Shown in pieces: positions 8,660-17,632 of a stretch of DNA of 64,000 bases. The first letter of the stretch is position 1. Every line of letters begins with the position of its first letter. The position numbers and the translations under genes are program-made. Origin of the DNA: Aquimarina pacifica (GTDB taxonomy: Bacteria > Bacteroidota > Bacteroidia > Flavobacteriales > Flavobacteriaceae); the NCBI RefSeq assembly GCF_000520955.1, contig NZ_JACC01000008.1, positions 62,001 through 126,000 of the forward strand, given 5' to 3'. Below the pieces are notes generated by a model. It was not told where the DNA came from and did no database searches. It was given only the letters and a program-made list of their open reading frames with translations.

Positions 8660-9715
8660 TTATATAATAGACTTAACTACTTCTTTTTTGGCTTCTTTTT
8701 TAGTACCATCAAACCCTTCTACTCCTCCAACTGTAGTATACTTCATCACATACTTCTTATCTGGAAATATTCGTTGATACGCACTCTGACACATAATTGC
8801 AGCTTCATGAAAACCTGAAAGAATAAGTTTCAACTTTCCTTTATATGTATTTACATCTCCTATTGCATAAATACCTGGAATATTAGTTTGGTAGTCATAA
8901 GAGTTATCTACTTTGATAGCATTCTTTTCTATTTCTAATCCCCAATCACCAATAGGTCCAAGTTTTGGAGACAACCCAAACAACGGTATAAAGTAATCTG
9001 TATCAACCTGAATATCTCCTTTGGTTTTATGCTTAATACCTACTCCTGTGATATGATCTTCTCCTTTAAGCTCTTTTACCTCTGCTTCGGTAATCAAATT
9101 TACTTTTCCTAGTTTGGTTAGTTCTGCTACACGTTCTACAGAATCCAAAGCTCCTCTAAACTCATTTCTTCTATGCACCAATGTTACTTCGCTCGCTACC
9201 TCTGCCAAAAAGATTGTCCAATCTAGTGCAGAATCTCCTCCTCCTGCAATAACGACTCTTTTGTCTCTGTATACTTCGGGATCCCGAATAATATATGCGA
9301 CACCTTTATCTTCGAAATCAGTAATATTAGGAATCGGTGGTTTACGTGGCTCAAAAGAACCTAATCCACCAGCAATTGCAACTACAGGAGCATTATGCTG
9401 TGTTCCTTTATTAGTAGTTACTAAAAAGGTATCATCTTCTAATTTTTCTATAGTCTGAGCTCTCTCTCCTAAAGTAAATCCAGGCTCAAAAGGTTTTATT
9501 TGCTCCATTAGATTATTTACCAAATCACCCGCTAGAATCTCTGGAAATCCTGGGATATCATAGATAGGTTTTTTGGGATAAATCTCTGAACATTGACCGC
9601 CCGGTTGTGGTAGTGCATCAATGAGGTGTGTTTTCAACTTTAATAATCCTGCTTCAAAAACTGTAAATAATCCTGTTGGTCCTGCACCAATAATTAAAAT
9701 ATCTGTCTTAATCAT
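8660..9715 (-). CDS. Ferredoxin-NADP reductase, thioredoxin-reductase-like (YumC/type 2)
   Basis: A 351-residue flavoprotein with an FAD-binding GAGPTG motif near residue 11 and an NADPH-binding GGGDSA motif near residue 158. It lacks the CxxC redox pair of thioredoxin reductase, which together with its length places it in the TrxR-like ferredoxin-NADP reductase family. It should reduce ferredoxin with NADPH. Its start overlaps the stop of the siroheme synthase gene by 4 bases (ATGA), so it belongs to the sulfate assimilation operon and probably feeds the ferredoxin-type sulfite reductase via the 2Fe-2S ferredoxin at 8232-8552. Confidence 0.92.
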   Translation of the reverse strand: MIKTDILIIGAGPTGLFTVFEAGLLKLKTHLIDALPQPGGQCSEIYPKKPIYDIPGFPEILAGDLVNNLMEQIKPFEPGFTLGERAQTIEKLEDDTFLVTTNKGTQHNAPVVAIAGGLGSFEPRKPPIPNITDFEDKGVAYIIRDPEVYRDKRVVIAGGGDSALDWTIFLAEVASEVTLVHRRNEFRGALDSVERVAELTKLGKVNLITEAEVKELKGEDHITGVGIKHKTKGDIQVDTDYFIPLFGLSPKLGPIGDWGLEIEKNAIKVDNSYDYQTNIPGIYAIGDVNTYKGKLKLILSGFHEAAIMCQSAYQRIFPDKKYVMKYTTVGGVEGFDGTKKEAKKEVVKSII

Positions 9716-10311
9716 TTTTCAACTTCTTTTTTTCCTATTAATCCTTTGGTAAATTCATTAAGTACTTCCACTTTTTCTTCGAAATCACCCTTTATTGTTT
9801 TTCTATATTCATTTAAATTTTTGACTAAATCGTCGACATTTTCAGGAATTACTTCCTCAAAAAATTGACGTAGTCGTTTTGCTGTGGTTGGCGACTTTCC
9901 GTTGGTAGAAATTGCCACTTTCACATTCCCTTTGGTTACTATACCTCCCATATAAAAATCACAATATGGTGGGTTATCGGCTACATTAACCAATTTTGCC
10001 TGTGCTCTGCAGTCTTTCCAGACTTGTACATTTACTTTAGGGACATCGGTAGTTGCAATAACTACATGTCGCCCTTCTAAGTATTTTACATCATACACAT
10101 CTGTTACCATAGTAACACAATATCTTTCGGCAAGTTTTACTGTTGCCTCCCTAAACATTGGTGACACCATTGTTACTTTAGCATCTGGACTAGATTTTGT
10201 CAGGAAATTCAATTTTTCTTCTGCGACATTTCCACCCCCCACTATTAAAACATTAAGGTTTTTAACCTTAAGAAACACGGGGTATAAATTATTTCTTTCC
10301 TGATTACTCAT
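9712..10311 (-). CDS. Siroheme synthase, precorrin-2 dehydrogenase/ferrochelatase (Met8/CysG-N type)
   Basis: A 199-residue protein with an NAD-binding GGGNVAEEK motif near residue 26 and the family segment ISTNGKSPTTAKRLR near residue 138. It oxidises precorrin-2 and inserts iron to give siroheme, the cofactor of the sulfite reductase two genes upstream. In Escherichia coli this activity is fused to the methyltransferase in CysG; here the two are separate genes with a 26-base gap. The stop overlaps the next gene by 4 bases, showing translational coupling to the ferredoxin reductase. Confidence 0.93.
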   Translation of the reverse strand: MSNQERNNLYPVFLKVKNLNVLIVGGGNVAEEKLNFLTKSSPDAKVTMVSPMFREATVKLAERYCVTMVTDVYDVKYLEGRHVVIATTDVPKVNVQVWKDCRAQAKLVNVADNPPYCDFYMGGIVTKGNVKVAISTNGKSPTTAKRLRQFFEEVIPENVDDLVKNLNEYRKTIKGDFEEKVEVLNEFTKGLIGKKEVEK

Positions 10312-10337
10312 TCTACTTCTTTGCCAGATATGCCTTC

Positions 10338-11117
10338 TTAATATGACTCGTTTAATTCACTTTGTAATGCCAACAATGCTGTTCTATGGTTTACCACTTC
10401 TCCTATTACAATTATTGCAGGATTCGACAGCCCTTGTTTTTCTACAATTGCCTCGATAGAACTAATTGTTCCCACTCCTATTTTTTCATCTTCTCTTGTT
10501 CCGTTCTGTATTATAGCAATAGGCGTATTAGGCTTATTTGCAGCAGTAAATATTTTTGTTATCTGAGACAACTTACTCATTCCCATCAAAATTACTACTG
10601 TGGCATTTGATTGCGCCGCTAGTTTTACGTCTTCAGATAGTGCATGTTTTTTTGTTGTACCTGTAATTACCCAAAAACTTTCTGAAGCTCCCCTCTTGGT
10701 CAAAGGAATATTTTGCATGGCAGGTACTGCATATGATGATGATATTCCTGGCACCATAGCTACTTCTAGGCCATATTTTACTGCATACTCCATCTCTTCT
10801 GTTCCACGTCCGAATATAAAAGGATCTCCGCCTTTAAGACGAACTACATGCCCTTTTTGCGTTGCATAACTAACAATAAGTTCGTTAATCTGATCTTGAT
10901 GATACGCATAACATCCTTTTCGTTTACCTACAAAAAGAAGCTCTGCTCCTTTTGCATATTCTAAAAGATCCGGATTTACCAATGCATCATATAAAACGAC
11001 GTCTGCATTTTCTAAAGCTTTAATAGCCTTGAGCGTAATCAATTCTATATCACCAGGTCCTGCTCCTACAACTGTAAGCTTTGCAGTTTTTGATTGAACC
11101 GATATCGCTTTATTCAT
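10338..11117 (-). CDS. cobA: Uroporphyrinogen-III C-methyltransferase
   Basis: About 259 residues from the ATG at 11,117; an upstream in-frame ATG at 11,144 would add nine residues and is less likely. The SAM-dependent tetrapyrrole methylase signatures are present: VVGAGPGD near the N-terminus, YDALVNP, and RLKGGDPFIFGRG. It makes two methylations converting uroporphyrinogen III to precorrin-2 using SAM, the first committed step to siroheme. It lies 72 bases after the sulfite reductase stop and 26 bases before the Met8-type gene, in one operon that makes enzyme and cofactor together. Confidence 0.95.
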   Translation of the reverse strand: MNKAISVQSKTAKLTVVGAGPGDIELITLKAIKALENADVVLYDALVNPDLLEYAKGAELLFVGKRKGCYAYHQDQINELIVSYATQKGHVVRLKGGDPFIFGRGTEEMEYAVKYGLEVAMVPGISSSYAVPAMQNIPLTKRGASESFWVITGTTKKHALSEDVKLAAQSNATVVILMGMSKLSQITKIFTAANKPNTPIAIIQNGTREDEKIGVGTISSIEAIVEKQGLSNPAIIVIGEVVNHRTALLALQSELNESY

Positions 11118-11188
11118 ATTATGGCTACTTTTCTTCAAACTCAACTTCTTTTTTATTCTTTACAAAAATACAACTAAATCACAAAACC

Positions 11189-13273
11189 TTATTGTACTTC
11201 TGTAGCTCTAAATGCTCTTCCTTTTTCTAAAAACTCTTCTGCGTTTTTAATATATGCTACAGCAAAATCTTTTGTCGGTGCATTCTTATTAATCTGATAT
11301 ATTTGATCTGCAAAACTACTACCTACATTAATCTTTCCTGTAGCAACGAATTCATCATCAAAACTTGCAATAATACCTGCATGTGTATTTGTCTTCTTGT
11401 TTTCTGCCAGTAATAATGCTTTTGCAGAATTTACCATAGAACTATATGCGTGATAAATTGCATCTGAATACACTTCATTCTCAAAGGAAACCTTTGCATT
11501 TTCTATCTTTTCTTCACTTTCTAAAAAGAGAGTGGCGATTAAATCAATAACAACTCCTGCACATTCACCTACTCCAATTGCTTTCACATACTCTTCTTCT
11601 GTACCCCAATCGATAAAATCTTCTTGGGTAAGGTTGTCTACATTAGACAAATCCGTTAGAAAATCGTAAAAGTATTTCTCTCCTTTTTCTTCATAATATG
11701 TAACAAAAGGTTTCCCGCCGGCATTCGCTTCATAATCATTTAGAATTCTTCGTAACGCCTCTGGTCCTCTTCTACTTGGCACTTTTACTACTTTATCAGC
11801 AAAACGTCCTTTACCATCTCCTAAATTCCCTCCTCCTAATAACACTTGAAGTGCTGGAGCAACAAGCTTATCTTTGGTACGCACAGACATTCCCTGAAAA
11901 CCAATATTAGCCATATTATGTTGACCACATGCATTCATACAGCCACTAATTTTGATTACTAAATCTTCTTTTTCGAGATATTGAGGGTACTCTGCAGCAA
12001 TCACACGCTCTAATTCTTCTGCAATCCCTGTACTACTTGCTATACCTAGATTACAAGTATCAGTACCTGGACAAGCGGTAATATCAACAGCTTTATTGTA
12101 TCCTGCTTCTACGAATCCTAATTTTTCTAATTCCTGATAGAAAAAAGGAACCAAATCTTCTTTTATAAAAGGAATCAATATATTCTGACGTAAAGACAAT
12201 CTAATCTCTCCCGCAGCATATTTTTCTACTAAATCTGCAAGTAACCGTGCTTTGTCTGTATAAAAATCTCCTAACAAAACTTTGATACCGATAGCTACAA
12301 AACCAGGCTGCTTTTGTGTGATCACATTTGTAGATTGCCAAAGATCAAAGGCTTTTTGATCTTTAATTTCTACTTGTGGAGCTTTGACAGATACGGGAAC
12401 CGATACCTCATATGCCTCTGCATCTATGGCAACAGTTTTTTGTGCTATTGCATCCTGCTCTGCTTCTACTAATTCTCTAAAAGCGTCTAGACCAATATCT
12501 TTTACTAAGAACTTCATTCTTGCTTTGGCTCTACTTTTTCGTTCACCATGGCGATCAAAAATTCTTAAGACACCTTCCATCAAAGGAATAATTTTATCTG
12601 TCGGTAAGAAACTATATAATTCATCAGCAAGTCTTGGTTGTGAACCTAGTCCACCTGCTAGCATTACCTTAAAACCTCTTACTCCATTTTCAATTTTAGC
12701 GATAAAGCCTAAATCATGCATATAAGATAACCCAGTATCTTCTTCTGTTCCTGAGAAAGATACTTTAAACTTTCTACCCATCTCTTGACATATCGGATTT
12801 CTCAAGAAAAAACGAAATAATGCATCTGCATATGGAGATACATCAAAAGGTTCTTTTACATCAATTCCGGCAGTCTCAGAAGCCGTTACATTACGCACGG
12901 TATTACCACAAGCCTCTCTCAGAGTAACATCATCTCTTTCTAACTCTGCCCACAGTTCTGGTGTTCTGTTTAAATCAACATAGTGAATCTGAATATCCTG
13001 ACGCGTAGTAATATGCAACCTCCCTCGAGAGTACTCATCAGAAACCTCACAAATCCTTCGTAATTGATTACTCAAAACTTTACCATACGGTAACTTAATA
13101 CGAATCATTTGCACTCCTTCCTGACGTTGCCCATAAACTCCTCGCGCTAATCTAAGGCTTCGGAATTTTTCTTCATCAATCTTTCCATTATGAAATTGCT
13201 CAATCTTATTAGCCAATTCTATAATATCATTTTGGACTATTGGGTTTTCTATTTCGGTTCTAAAACTTTGCAT
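11189..13273 (-). CDS. Ferredoxin-type sulfite (nitrite/sulfite) reductase with HEPN-like C-terminal extension
   Basis: A 694-residue protein. Residues 1 to about 540 form the two-repeat siroheme reductase, with the cluster ligands in TACPGTDTC (about 398-406) and GCMNACGQ (about 443-450), i.e. C-x5-C and C-x3-C. It should reduce sulfite to sulfide with six electrons from ferredoxin. Residues from about 555 to the end are an extra alpha-helical part containing SFENEVYSDAIYHAYSSM and SAKALLLAE, typical of HEPN-like domains. That fusion is seen in other flavobacterial sulfite reductases, but its role is not known to me. The gene follows cysN by 110 bases and precedes the siroheme genes. Confidence 0.93.
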   Translation of the reverse strand: MQSFRTEIENPIVQNDIIELANKIEQFHNGKIDEEKFRSLRLARGVYGQRQEGVQMIRIKLPYGKVLSNQLRRICEVSDEYSRGRLHITTRQDIQIHYVDLNRTPELWAELERDDVTLREACGNTVRNVTASETAGIDVKEPFDVSPYADALFRFFLRNPICQEMGRKFKVSFSGTEEDTGLSYMHDLGFIAKIENGVRGFKVMLAGGLGSQPRLADELYSFLPTDKIIPLMEGVLRIFDRHGERKSRAKARMKFLVKDIGLDAFRELVEAEQDAIAQKTVAIDAEAYEVSVPVSVKAPQVEIKDQKAFDLWQSTNVITQKQPGFVAIGIKVLLGDFYTDKARLLADLVEKYAAGEIRLSLRQNILIPFIKEDLVPFFYQELEKLGFVEAGYNKAVDITACPGTDTCNLGIASSTGIAEELERVIAAEYPQYLEKEDLVIKISGCMNACGQHNMANIGFQGMSVRTKDKLVAPALQVLLGGGNLGDGKGRFADKVVKVPSRRGPEALRRILNDYEANAGGKPFVTYYEEKGEKYFYDFLTDLSNVDNLTQEDFIDWGTEEEYVKAIGVGECAGVVIDLIATLFLESEEKIENAKVSFENEVYSDAIYHAYSSMVNSAKALLLAENKKTNTHAGIIASFDDEFVATGKINVGSSFADQIYQINKNAPTKDFAVAYIKNAEEFLEKGRAFRATEVQ

Positions 13274-13383
13274 CTTTTTTTTATATTTTATCCTTTTTAA
13301 AAAAGGACATAACTATGACTTTTGTATACTTATTCCTTGAATTCTAAAATCCTTGCTTTATTCTCTTGATTAAAGAAATTTAC

Positions 13384-14631
13384 TTAATCAATAAATCCTA
13401 CACCAGCTGTATTATTTGTTTGTGAATCTATCAATATAAAAGATCCTGAAGCTTTATTTTTACTATAAGAATCTATCGCTAGTGGTTTACTCAATTGTAT
13501 TTGAACTTTTCCTATTTCATTTAGACTTAAAGAATTTTTTGAAGTATTCTCTCCAGAAAAATCTGTCGCAATGGTACCATTTATATTTTTTATTTTAACC
13601 AACACTCGACTACTACCACTTTGTATAAAATAATTAGATCCTACAGCAAGATCTTTACTATCCATCCAACAAACGGTGGCTGTCAATTGTTTTTCTACTC
13701 TTGGCTTTTCTGCTGATTTTACAATCATATCACCACGACTAACATTAACATCATCCTCTAGTGTAATAGTGCATGAACTTCCTCTTCCCGCTGTATCAAA
13801 CTTTTGATCAAAAAAGTAAATTTCTTTTACTTTTGATGTTGTTCCTGTTGGCAAAACTGTCACCTCATCTCCTACAGAAAGATCTCCTCCATACAACTTA
13901 CCAGCATATCCTCTAAAATCATGAAACTCATCTTTTTTAGGTCGAATTACGGTCTGAATCGGGAAACGCACCTGTGCTTTCTCATATACGTCTTGAGCGT
14001 CTAATTCTTCTAAGTGTTCTAATAATGTCTGCCCAGAATACCATGGTGTATTCTCTGACGCTTCAACAACATTGTCTCCTTGCAATGCACTTACTGGGAT
14101 AAAGGTTATATTCTGTTCTTTGTAGTCACTTTTTTTAATTAATTCTTCAAAGTCTGCCTTTATTGCCTCATACTTCTCCTGAGAAAAATCTACAAGATCC
14201 ATCTTATTAATAGCGACAATTACGTCTTTTACTCTTAATAAGTTATTGATGAAAAAATGGCGGTATGTTTGCTCAATTACACCTTTACGCGCATCAACCA
14301 ATATAATCGAAGCCTGAGATGTAGAGGCACCCGTAACCATATTTCTAGTATACTCAATATGACCAGGAGTATCTGCTATGATATAGCTTTTGGTTTTTGT
14401 AGAAAAATATATGTGAGCAACATCTATAGTTATTCCTTGTTCTCTCTCTGCTACCAATCCGTCTGTAGCAAGTGAAAAATCTAAATAATCAAAACCATTA
14501 GCTTTACTTCTGGTTTCGATAGCTTCTAACTTATCAGTAGTTAATGATTTGGTATCATATAAAATACGACCGATCAAGGTACTTTTACCATCATCTACAC
14601 TTCCTGCTGTTGCTATTTTTAATACGTCCAT
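13384..14631 (-). CDS. cysN: Sulfate adenylyltransferase GTPase subunit
   Basis: A 415-residue translation-factor-like GTPase with P-loop AGSVDDGKST at residues 9-18, DTPGH and NKMD, followed by the beta-barrel domains typical of CysN. Together with CysD it activates sulfate to adenosine phosphosulfate, GTP hydrolysis driving the reaction. It is not fused to an APS kinase (CysC) domain, as the protein ends after the second barrel. It is separated from cysD by an unusually roomy 165-base gap in which I see no gene. Confidence 0.96.
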   Translation of the reverse strand: MDVLKIATAGSVDDGKSTLIGRILYDTKSLTTDKLEAIETRSKANGFDYLDFSLATDGLVAEREQGITIDVAHIYFSTKTKSYIIADTPGHIEYTRNMVTGASTSQASIILVDARKGVIEQTYRHFFINNLLRVKDVIVAINKMDLVDFSQEKYEAIKADFEELIKKSDYKEQNITFIPVSALQGDNVVEASENTPWYSGQTLLEHLEELDAQDVYEKAQVRFPIQTVIRPKKDEFHDFRGYAGKLYGGDLSVGDEVTVLPTGTTSKVKEIYFFDQKFDTAGRGSSCTITLEDDVNVSRGDMIVKSAEKPRVEKQLTATVCWMDSKDLAVGSNYFIQSGSSRVLVKIKNINGTIATDFSGENTSKNSLSLNEIGKVQIQLSKPLAIDSYSKNKASGSFILIDSQTNNTAGVGFID

Positions 14632-14796
14632 TTTATTTTGGTTGATGGTCGATAGATATTCGCTAATTACACTTCTCTAATAGTAACTAATAAAACTAAA
14701 GCGAACTATCTTCCATATTTTTTTATTCTTAAATTTATATTGTCTGAATCATCAGAATATCATCAAATATTCATAACTAATGAATACTTATTTTTC

Positions 14797-15735
14797 TTAG
14801 AAGTATCCCTGTTGTTTTCTTTTTTCCATGGCTGCTTCTGATCTTTTATCATCAATTCTGGCCCCTCTTTCTGATATCGTTGATTCTCTAATTTCGGCTA
14901 CTACCTTATCAATGGTAATTGCGTCAGAAAGCACTGCTGCCGTGCAGGACATATCTCCTACAGTACGGAATCTCACCAATCTTTCTTCTACTACTTCATC
15001 ATCTTCTCTATAGACTACATCATCTTCTGCTGACCAAATCATACCATCTCTAACAAAAGTTTTACGCGTATGTGCAAAATAAATAGAAGGAATTTCTATG
15101 TTTTCCTTCTGAATATAACTCCAAACATCTAATTCGGTCCAGTTACTAATCGGAAACACACGAACATTCTGTCCCAGATCAATTTTACCGTTTAGATGAT
15201 CAAATAACTCTGGGCGCTGGTTTTTCTCATCCCATTGTCCAAAATCATCTCTTACAGAAAAAATACGCTCTTTGGCTCTTGCCTTTTCTTCATCTCGACG
15301 TGCACCACCAATTGCCGCATCAAATTTAAATTCTTCTAGTGCATCTAATAATGTAACTGTTTGCAAACTGTTACGGCTTGCATATTTCCCCTTTTCCTCT
15401 ATTGCTTTTCCTGCATTTATAGAGTCTTGTACATTACGCACTATTAACTCTACTCCTAATTCTTTTGCCAAACGATCTCTAAACTCGATAGTTTCAGGAA
15501 AATTATGACCTGTATCTATATGTAATAATGGAAATGGAATTTTACCAGGGTAAAACGCTTTTTGAGCCAGTCGAACTAATGTAATAGAATCTTTTCCTCC
15601 TGAGAAAAGTAATACTGGTTTTTCAAACTGTGCAACTACTTCGCGAAAAATATAAATCGCTTCGCTTTCTAATGGATTTACTGTTAACCTTTTCACTCCT
15701 TCGACTTGTTCTTTTATATTTTCAATTACTTCCAT
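14797..15735 (-). CDS. cysD: Sulfate adenylyltransferase small subunit
   Basis: A 312-residue PP-loop ATP pyrophosphatase: FSGGKDS lies at about residues 44-50, and IGGARRDEEKAR and the C-terminal arginine-rich region match CysD. It makes APS from ATP and sulfate with CysN. It starts 24 bases after the cysH stop, in the operon cysH-cysD-cysN. Confidence 0.97.
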   Translation of the reverse strand: MEVIENIKEQVEGVKRLTVNPLESEAIYIFREVVAQFEKPVLLFSGGKDSITLVRLAQKAFYPGKIPFPLLHIDTGHNFPETIEFRDRLAKELGVELIVRNVQDSINAGKAIEEKGKYASRNSLQTVTLLDALEEFKFDAAIGGARRDEEKARAKERIFSVRDDFGQWDEKNQRPELFDHLNGKIDLGQNVRVFPISNWTELDVWSYIQKENIEIPSIYFAHTRKTFVRDGMIWSAEDDVVYREDDEVVEERLVRFRTVGDMSCTAAVLSDAITIDKVVAEIRESTISERGARIDDKRSEAAMEKRKQQGYF

Positions 15736-15759
15736 GTATTAATTTTCTTTCTAGCTTGA

Positions 15760-16386
15760 TTAACTTGTATGTAATCCACATTCTCTATTTCCTAAAACTT
15801 TTGTCGGATCAAAATACTTAAACTCATTGGGTAAATTATTCTCTTTCATATAAATATCCAATTGTTCATCACCGTAATAATAAAAAGGACTAACTTTTAA
15901 CACCCCATCTTTACCAAGGCTTAAAATATCTAAAGAATCCCTTAATGCCGTTTGCCCTTTTCGAAGGTTCGTAAACCAAACATCTGGTTTAAAATCAGCC
16001 ATCGCTCTTTTAAAAGGCTCTAACTTTACTTGCTCTGTAAACACTTTATGCATTGGATCCTCTATATCTGGTATCCCCATTACCACATCTCTATGAGAAG
16101 AGGTTTGTCTAGGAACATACAATTTTATATTTAACCCTAATAAATCAATCACTTCTTCTGCATGTCTATAGGTATTTGGTGTATTATACCCAGAATCACA
16201 CCATATCACAGGAATATCAGACATTGCAGCAGCACACACATTAAGGATAGCTGCCTCATAAGGTCTAAAATTTGTAGTTACAATAGGTCTTTCAGCATTT
16301 AATACTGCCCATTGAATAATCTCCAAAGGGGCTTTATCTCTAAAATTAATATTTAAACGCTCTATTTCTTTTTCCGTAAACTTCAT
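15760..16386 (-). CDS. cysH: Phosphoadenylyl-sulfate reductase (PAPS reductase type)
   Basis: About 208 residues from the ATG at 16,386 (an ATG two codons earlier is possible). WCDSGYNTPNTYRH and the C-terminal catalytic ECGLH motif identify the CysH family. The CC...CxxC iron-sulfur signature of APS reductases is absent, so by sequence this is the PAPS-using type, which reduces PAPS to sulfite with thioredoxin-type donors. That type needs an APS kinase (cysC), which is not in this window. It is the second gene of the assimilation operon. Confidence 0.93.
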   Translation of the reverse strand: MKFTEKEIERLNINFRDKAPLEIIQWAVLNAERPIVTTNFRPYEAAILNVCAAAMSDIPVIWCDSGYNTPNTYRHAEEVIDLLGLNIKLYVPRQTSSHRDVVMGIPDIEDPMHKVFTEQVKLEPFKRAMADFKPDVWFTNLRKGQTALRDSLDILSLGKDGVLKVSPFYYYGDEQLDIYMKENNLPNEFKYFDPTKVLGNRECGLHTS

Positions 16387-16443
16387 AATCAAATCAATCA
16401 GTAAAAACTTATTTTATTTAATCTCACGCAAATGAGACCGATA

Positions 16444-16710
16444 TTATCTCCCCCACTTAATACGATTCCAGACTCTCTCGTGAAAGAAATAAAGAATCAT
16501 TTTAGTTACAAAATCAATAGATGCTATCGAAGTTGCCAATGCAATTTCGCCAGTAAGTAAATAAGACACTATCAACGTATCTAATGTCCCCACTACTCTC
16601 CAGCTCACCGCTTTTGCGATACTACGCAATGGCTTTTCAGACGTTCTATCATCCTGATATGTAGTCTTCTGTGCAGTTACTTTATCTAATATCATTTGGT
16701 CTACAATCAT
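16444..16710 (-). CDS. DUF2061 small membrane protein
   Basis: An 88-residue protein with two hydrophobic segments (about residues 37-75) and the family core KAVSWRVVGTLDT followed by a C-terminal HERVWNRIKWGR. DUF2061 proteins commonly lie at the head of sulfate assimilation operons in flavobacteria; their role is unproven, although a link with sulfate or sulfite movement across the inner membrane is a reasonable guess. It is the first gene of the cys operon, directly behind the promoter region, and is followed by cysH after 57 bases. Confidence 0.88.
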   Translation of the reverse strand: MIVDQMILDKVTAQKTTYQDDRTSEKPLRSIAKAVSWRVVGTLDTLIVSYLLTGEIALATSIASIDFVTKMILYFFHERVWNRIKWGR

Positions 16711-16725
16711 TTTTTAATTTCTATT

Positions 16726-16760
16726 ACCCTATCGGAATAGTAGATTATTAAGCAAATGTA
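16726..16760 (-). promoter_or_regulatory. Candidate promoter and operator of the cys operon
   Basis: On the minus strand a TACATTTG box (complement of 16,753-16,760) fits the Bacteroidota -7 consensus TAnnTTTG. Directly downstream, where transcription should start, lies a 26-base element (16,726-16,751) that recurs 115 bases upstream at 16,841-16,866 with 22 of 26 bases identical. The position suggests a repressor site. The regulator is unknown to me; an Rrf2-type cysteine regulator is one option. Confidence 0.55.
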
Positions 16761-16840
16761 TATATAAAAATCTGTTTATTAGTCAAAAAGATTTGAAAAA
16801 CTTTACTCACACTTGTATAATTATCATATTATCAACAAAC

Positions 16841-16866
16841 ACCCTATTAGCTTAGTAGATTATTAA
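16841..16866 (-). repeat. Second copy of the cys-operon 26-base element
   Basis: ACCCTAT then six variable bases then TAGTAGATTATTAA, matching 16,726-16,751 in 22 of 26 positions and in the same orientation. The spacing of 115 bases is close to eleven DNA turns. It may be an auxiliary operator for the cys operon. The rest of 16,761-17,017 is AT-rich with no gene. Confidence 0.5.
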
Positions 16867-17017
16867 AATATCATAAAAAAAACACCAAAAGGACTCTTCT
16901 AAAAAGATAAATAAAACCTAAAAAACCACTGAAATACACTACATTTGGCACAAAAACAACAACACAATAGAATACTTAATCCTAAAAGTAACATCTCTTG
17001 TTTTGACCTCTTTTGAC

Positions 17018-17548
17018 ATGAAAAAAATATTTTTATTCATAATTACCACCTTCTTTTTTATTGCCTGTGATGATGATGATTCATCCCAAATTGATCTATC
17101 ATTAATCTATGGTAATTGGGCACTTACATCGGTGACTTCGGAAAACGGTACTATTGCAACTATAATTGAAGGAACGGCTGTTGACGGCACTTATGAAATC
17201 TCAGGAAAAGAATATTCGACAACTCTTACATTTACAGAATCCGCCTCGGCTGATTTACTTAATTCTTTTTCAAGCTCTGGAGACTTCACACAAATAACAG
17301 CAATAAAAACTCCTTTACAATCGTTTAATCATGAAGAAGTAATCCCGGACTTTATAGGATCCAGAGAATGGACTATTGACGAAAACATAATCCTTACTTT
17401 TTCTTCTAATACCGAAGAAATTATAGAAATAATCTGGTTAACAGCCGAGACCATGATTTTGCGTAGAGAAATGAATGAAACCGTCGAAATTGACGGAATT
17501 ACTTTTGAAATCACTGGAAGTCAAATTATCGAACTAGACAAAAGATAA
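17018..17548 (+). CDS. Lipocalin-like small lipoprotein
   Basis: About 176 residues from the ATG at 17,018, chosen because the lipoprotein signal MKKIFLF... ending in IACDDDD begins there; an in-frame ATG at 17,003 would add five residues before it. The mature protein begins with YGNWALTSVTSENG, the start pattern of lipocalin-like (DUF4923/lipocalin_4-type) lipoproteins that are common in Bacteroidota. No enzymatic motif. The next gene (17,633) encodes a diverged paralogue with the same plan, 84 bases downstream; they probably form one transcript ended by the hairpin at 18,223-18,253. Function unknown, likely a surface or periplasmic lipid-anchored binding protein. Confidence 0.82.
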   Translation: MKKIFLFIITTFFFIACDDDDSSQIDLSLIYGNWALTSVTSENGTIATIIEGTAVDGTYEISGKEYSTTLTFTESASADLLNSFSSSGDFTQITAIKTPLQSFNHEEVIPDFIGSREWTIDENIILTFSSNTEEIIEIIWLTAETMILRREMNETVEIDGITFEITGSQIIELDKR

Positions 17549-17632
17549 TCAATTGTTTAACACAAAAAACAACCACCATTAAACAAAATAGCATTATTTT
17601 TATCCCAAAATTTTAACATACCCAAATATATT

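Noticed and set aside
12384..12725. Plus-strand frame of 113 codons inside the sulfite reductase gene
   Set aside because: Lies entirely opposite a conserved enzyme gene; Ser-rich composition is typical of antisense shadows.
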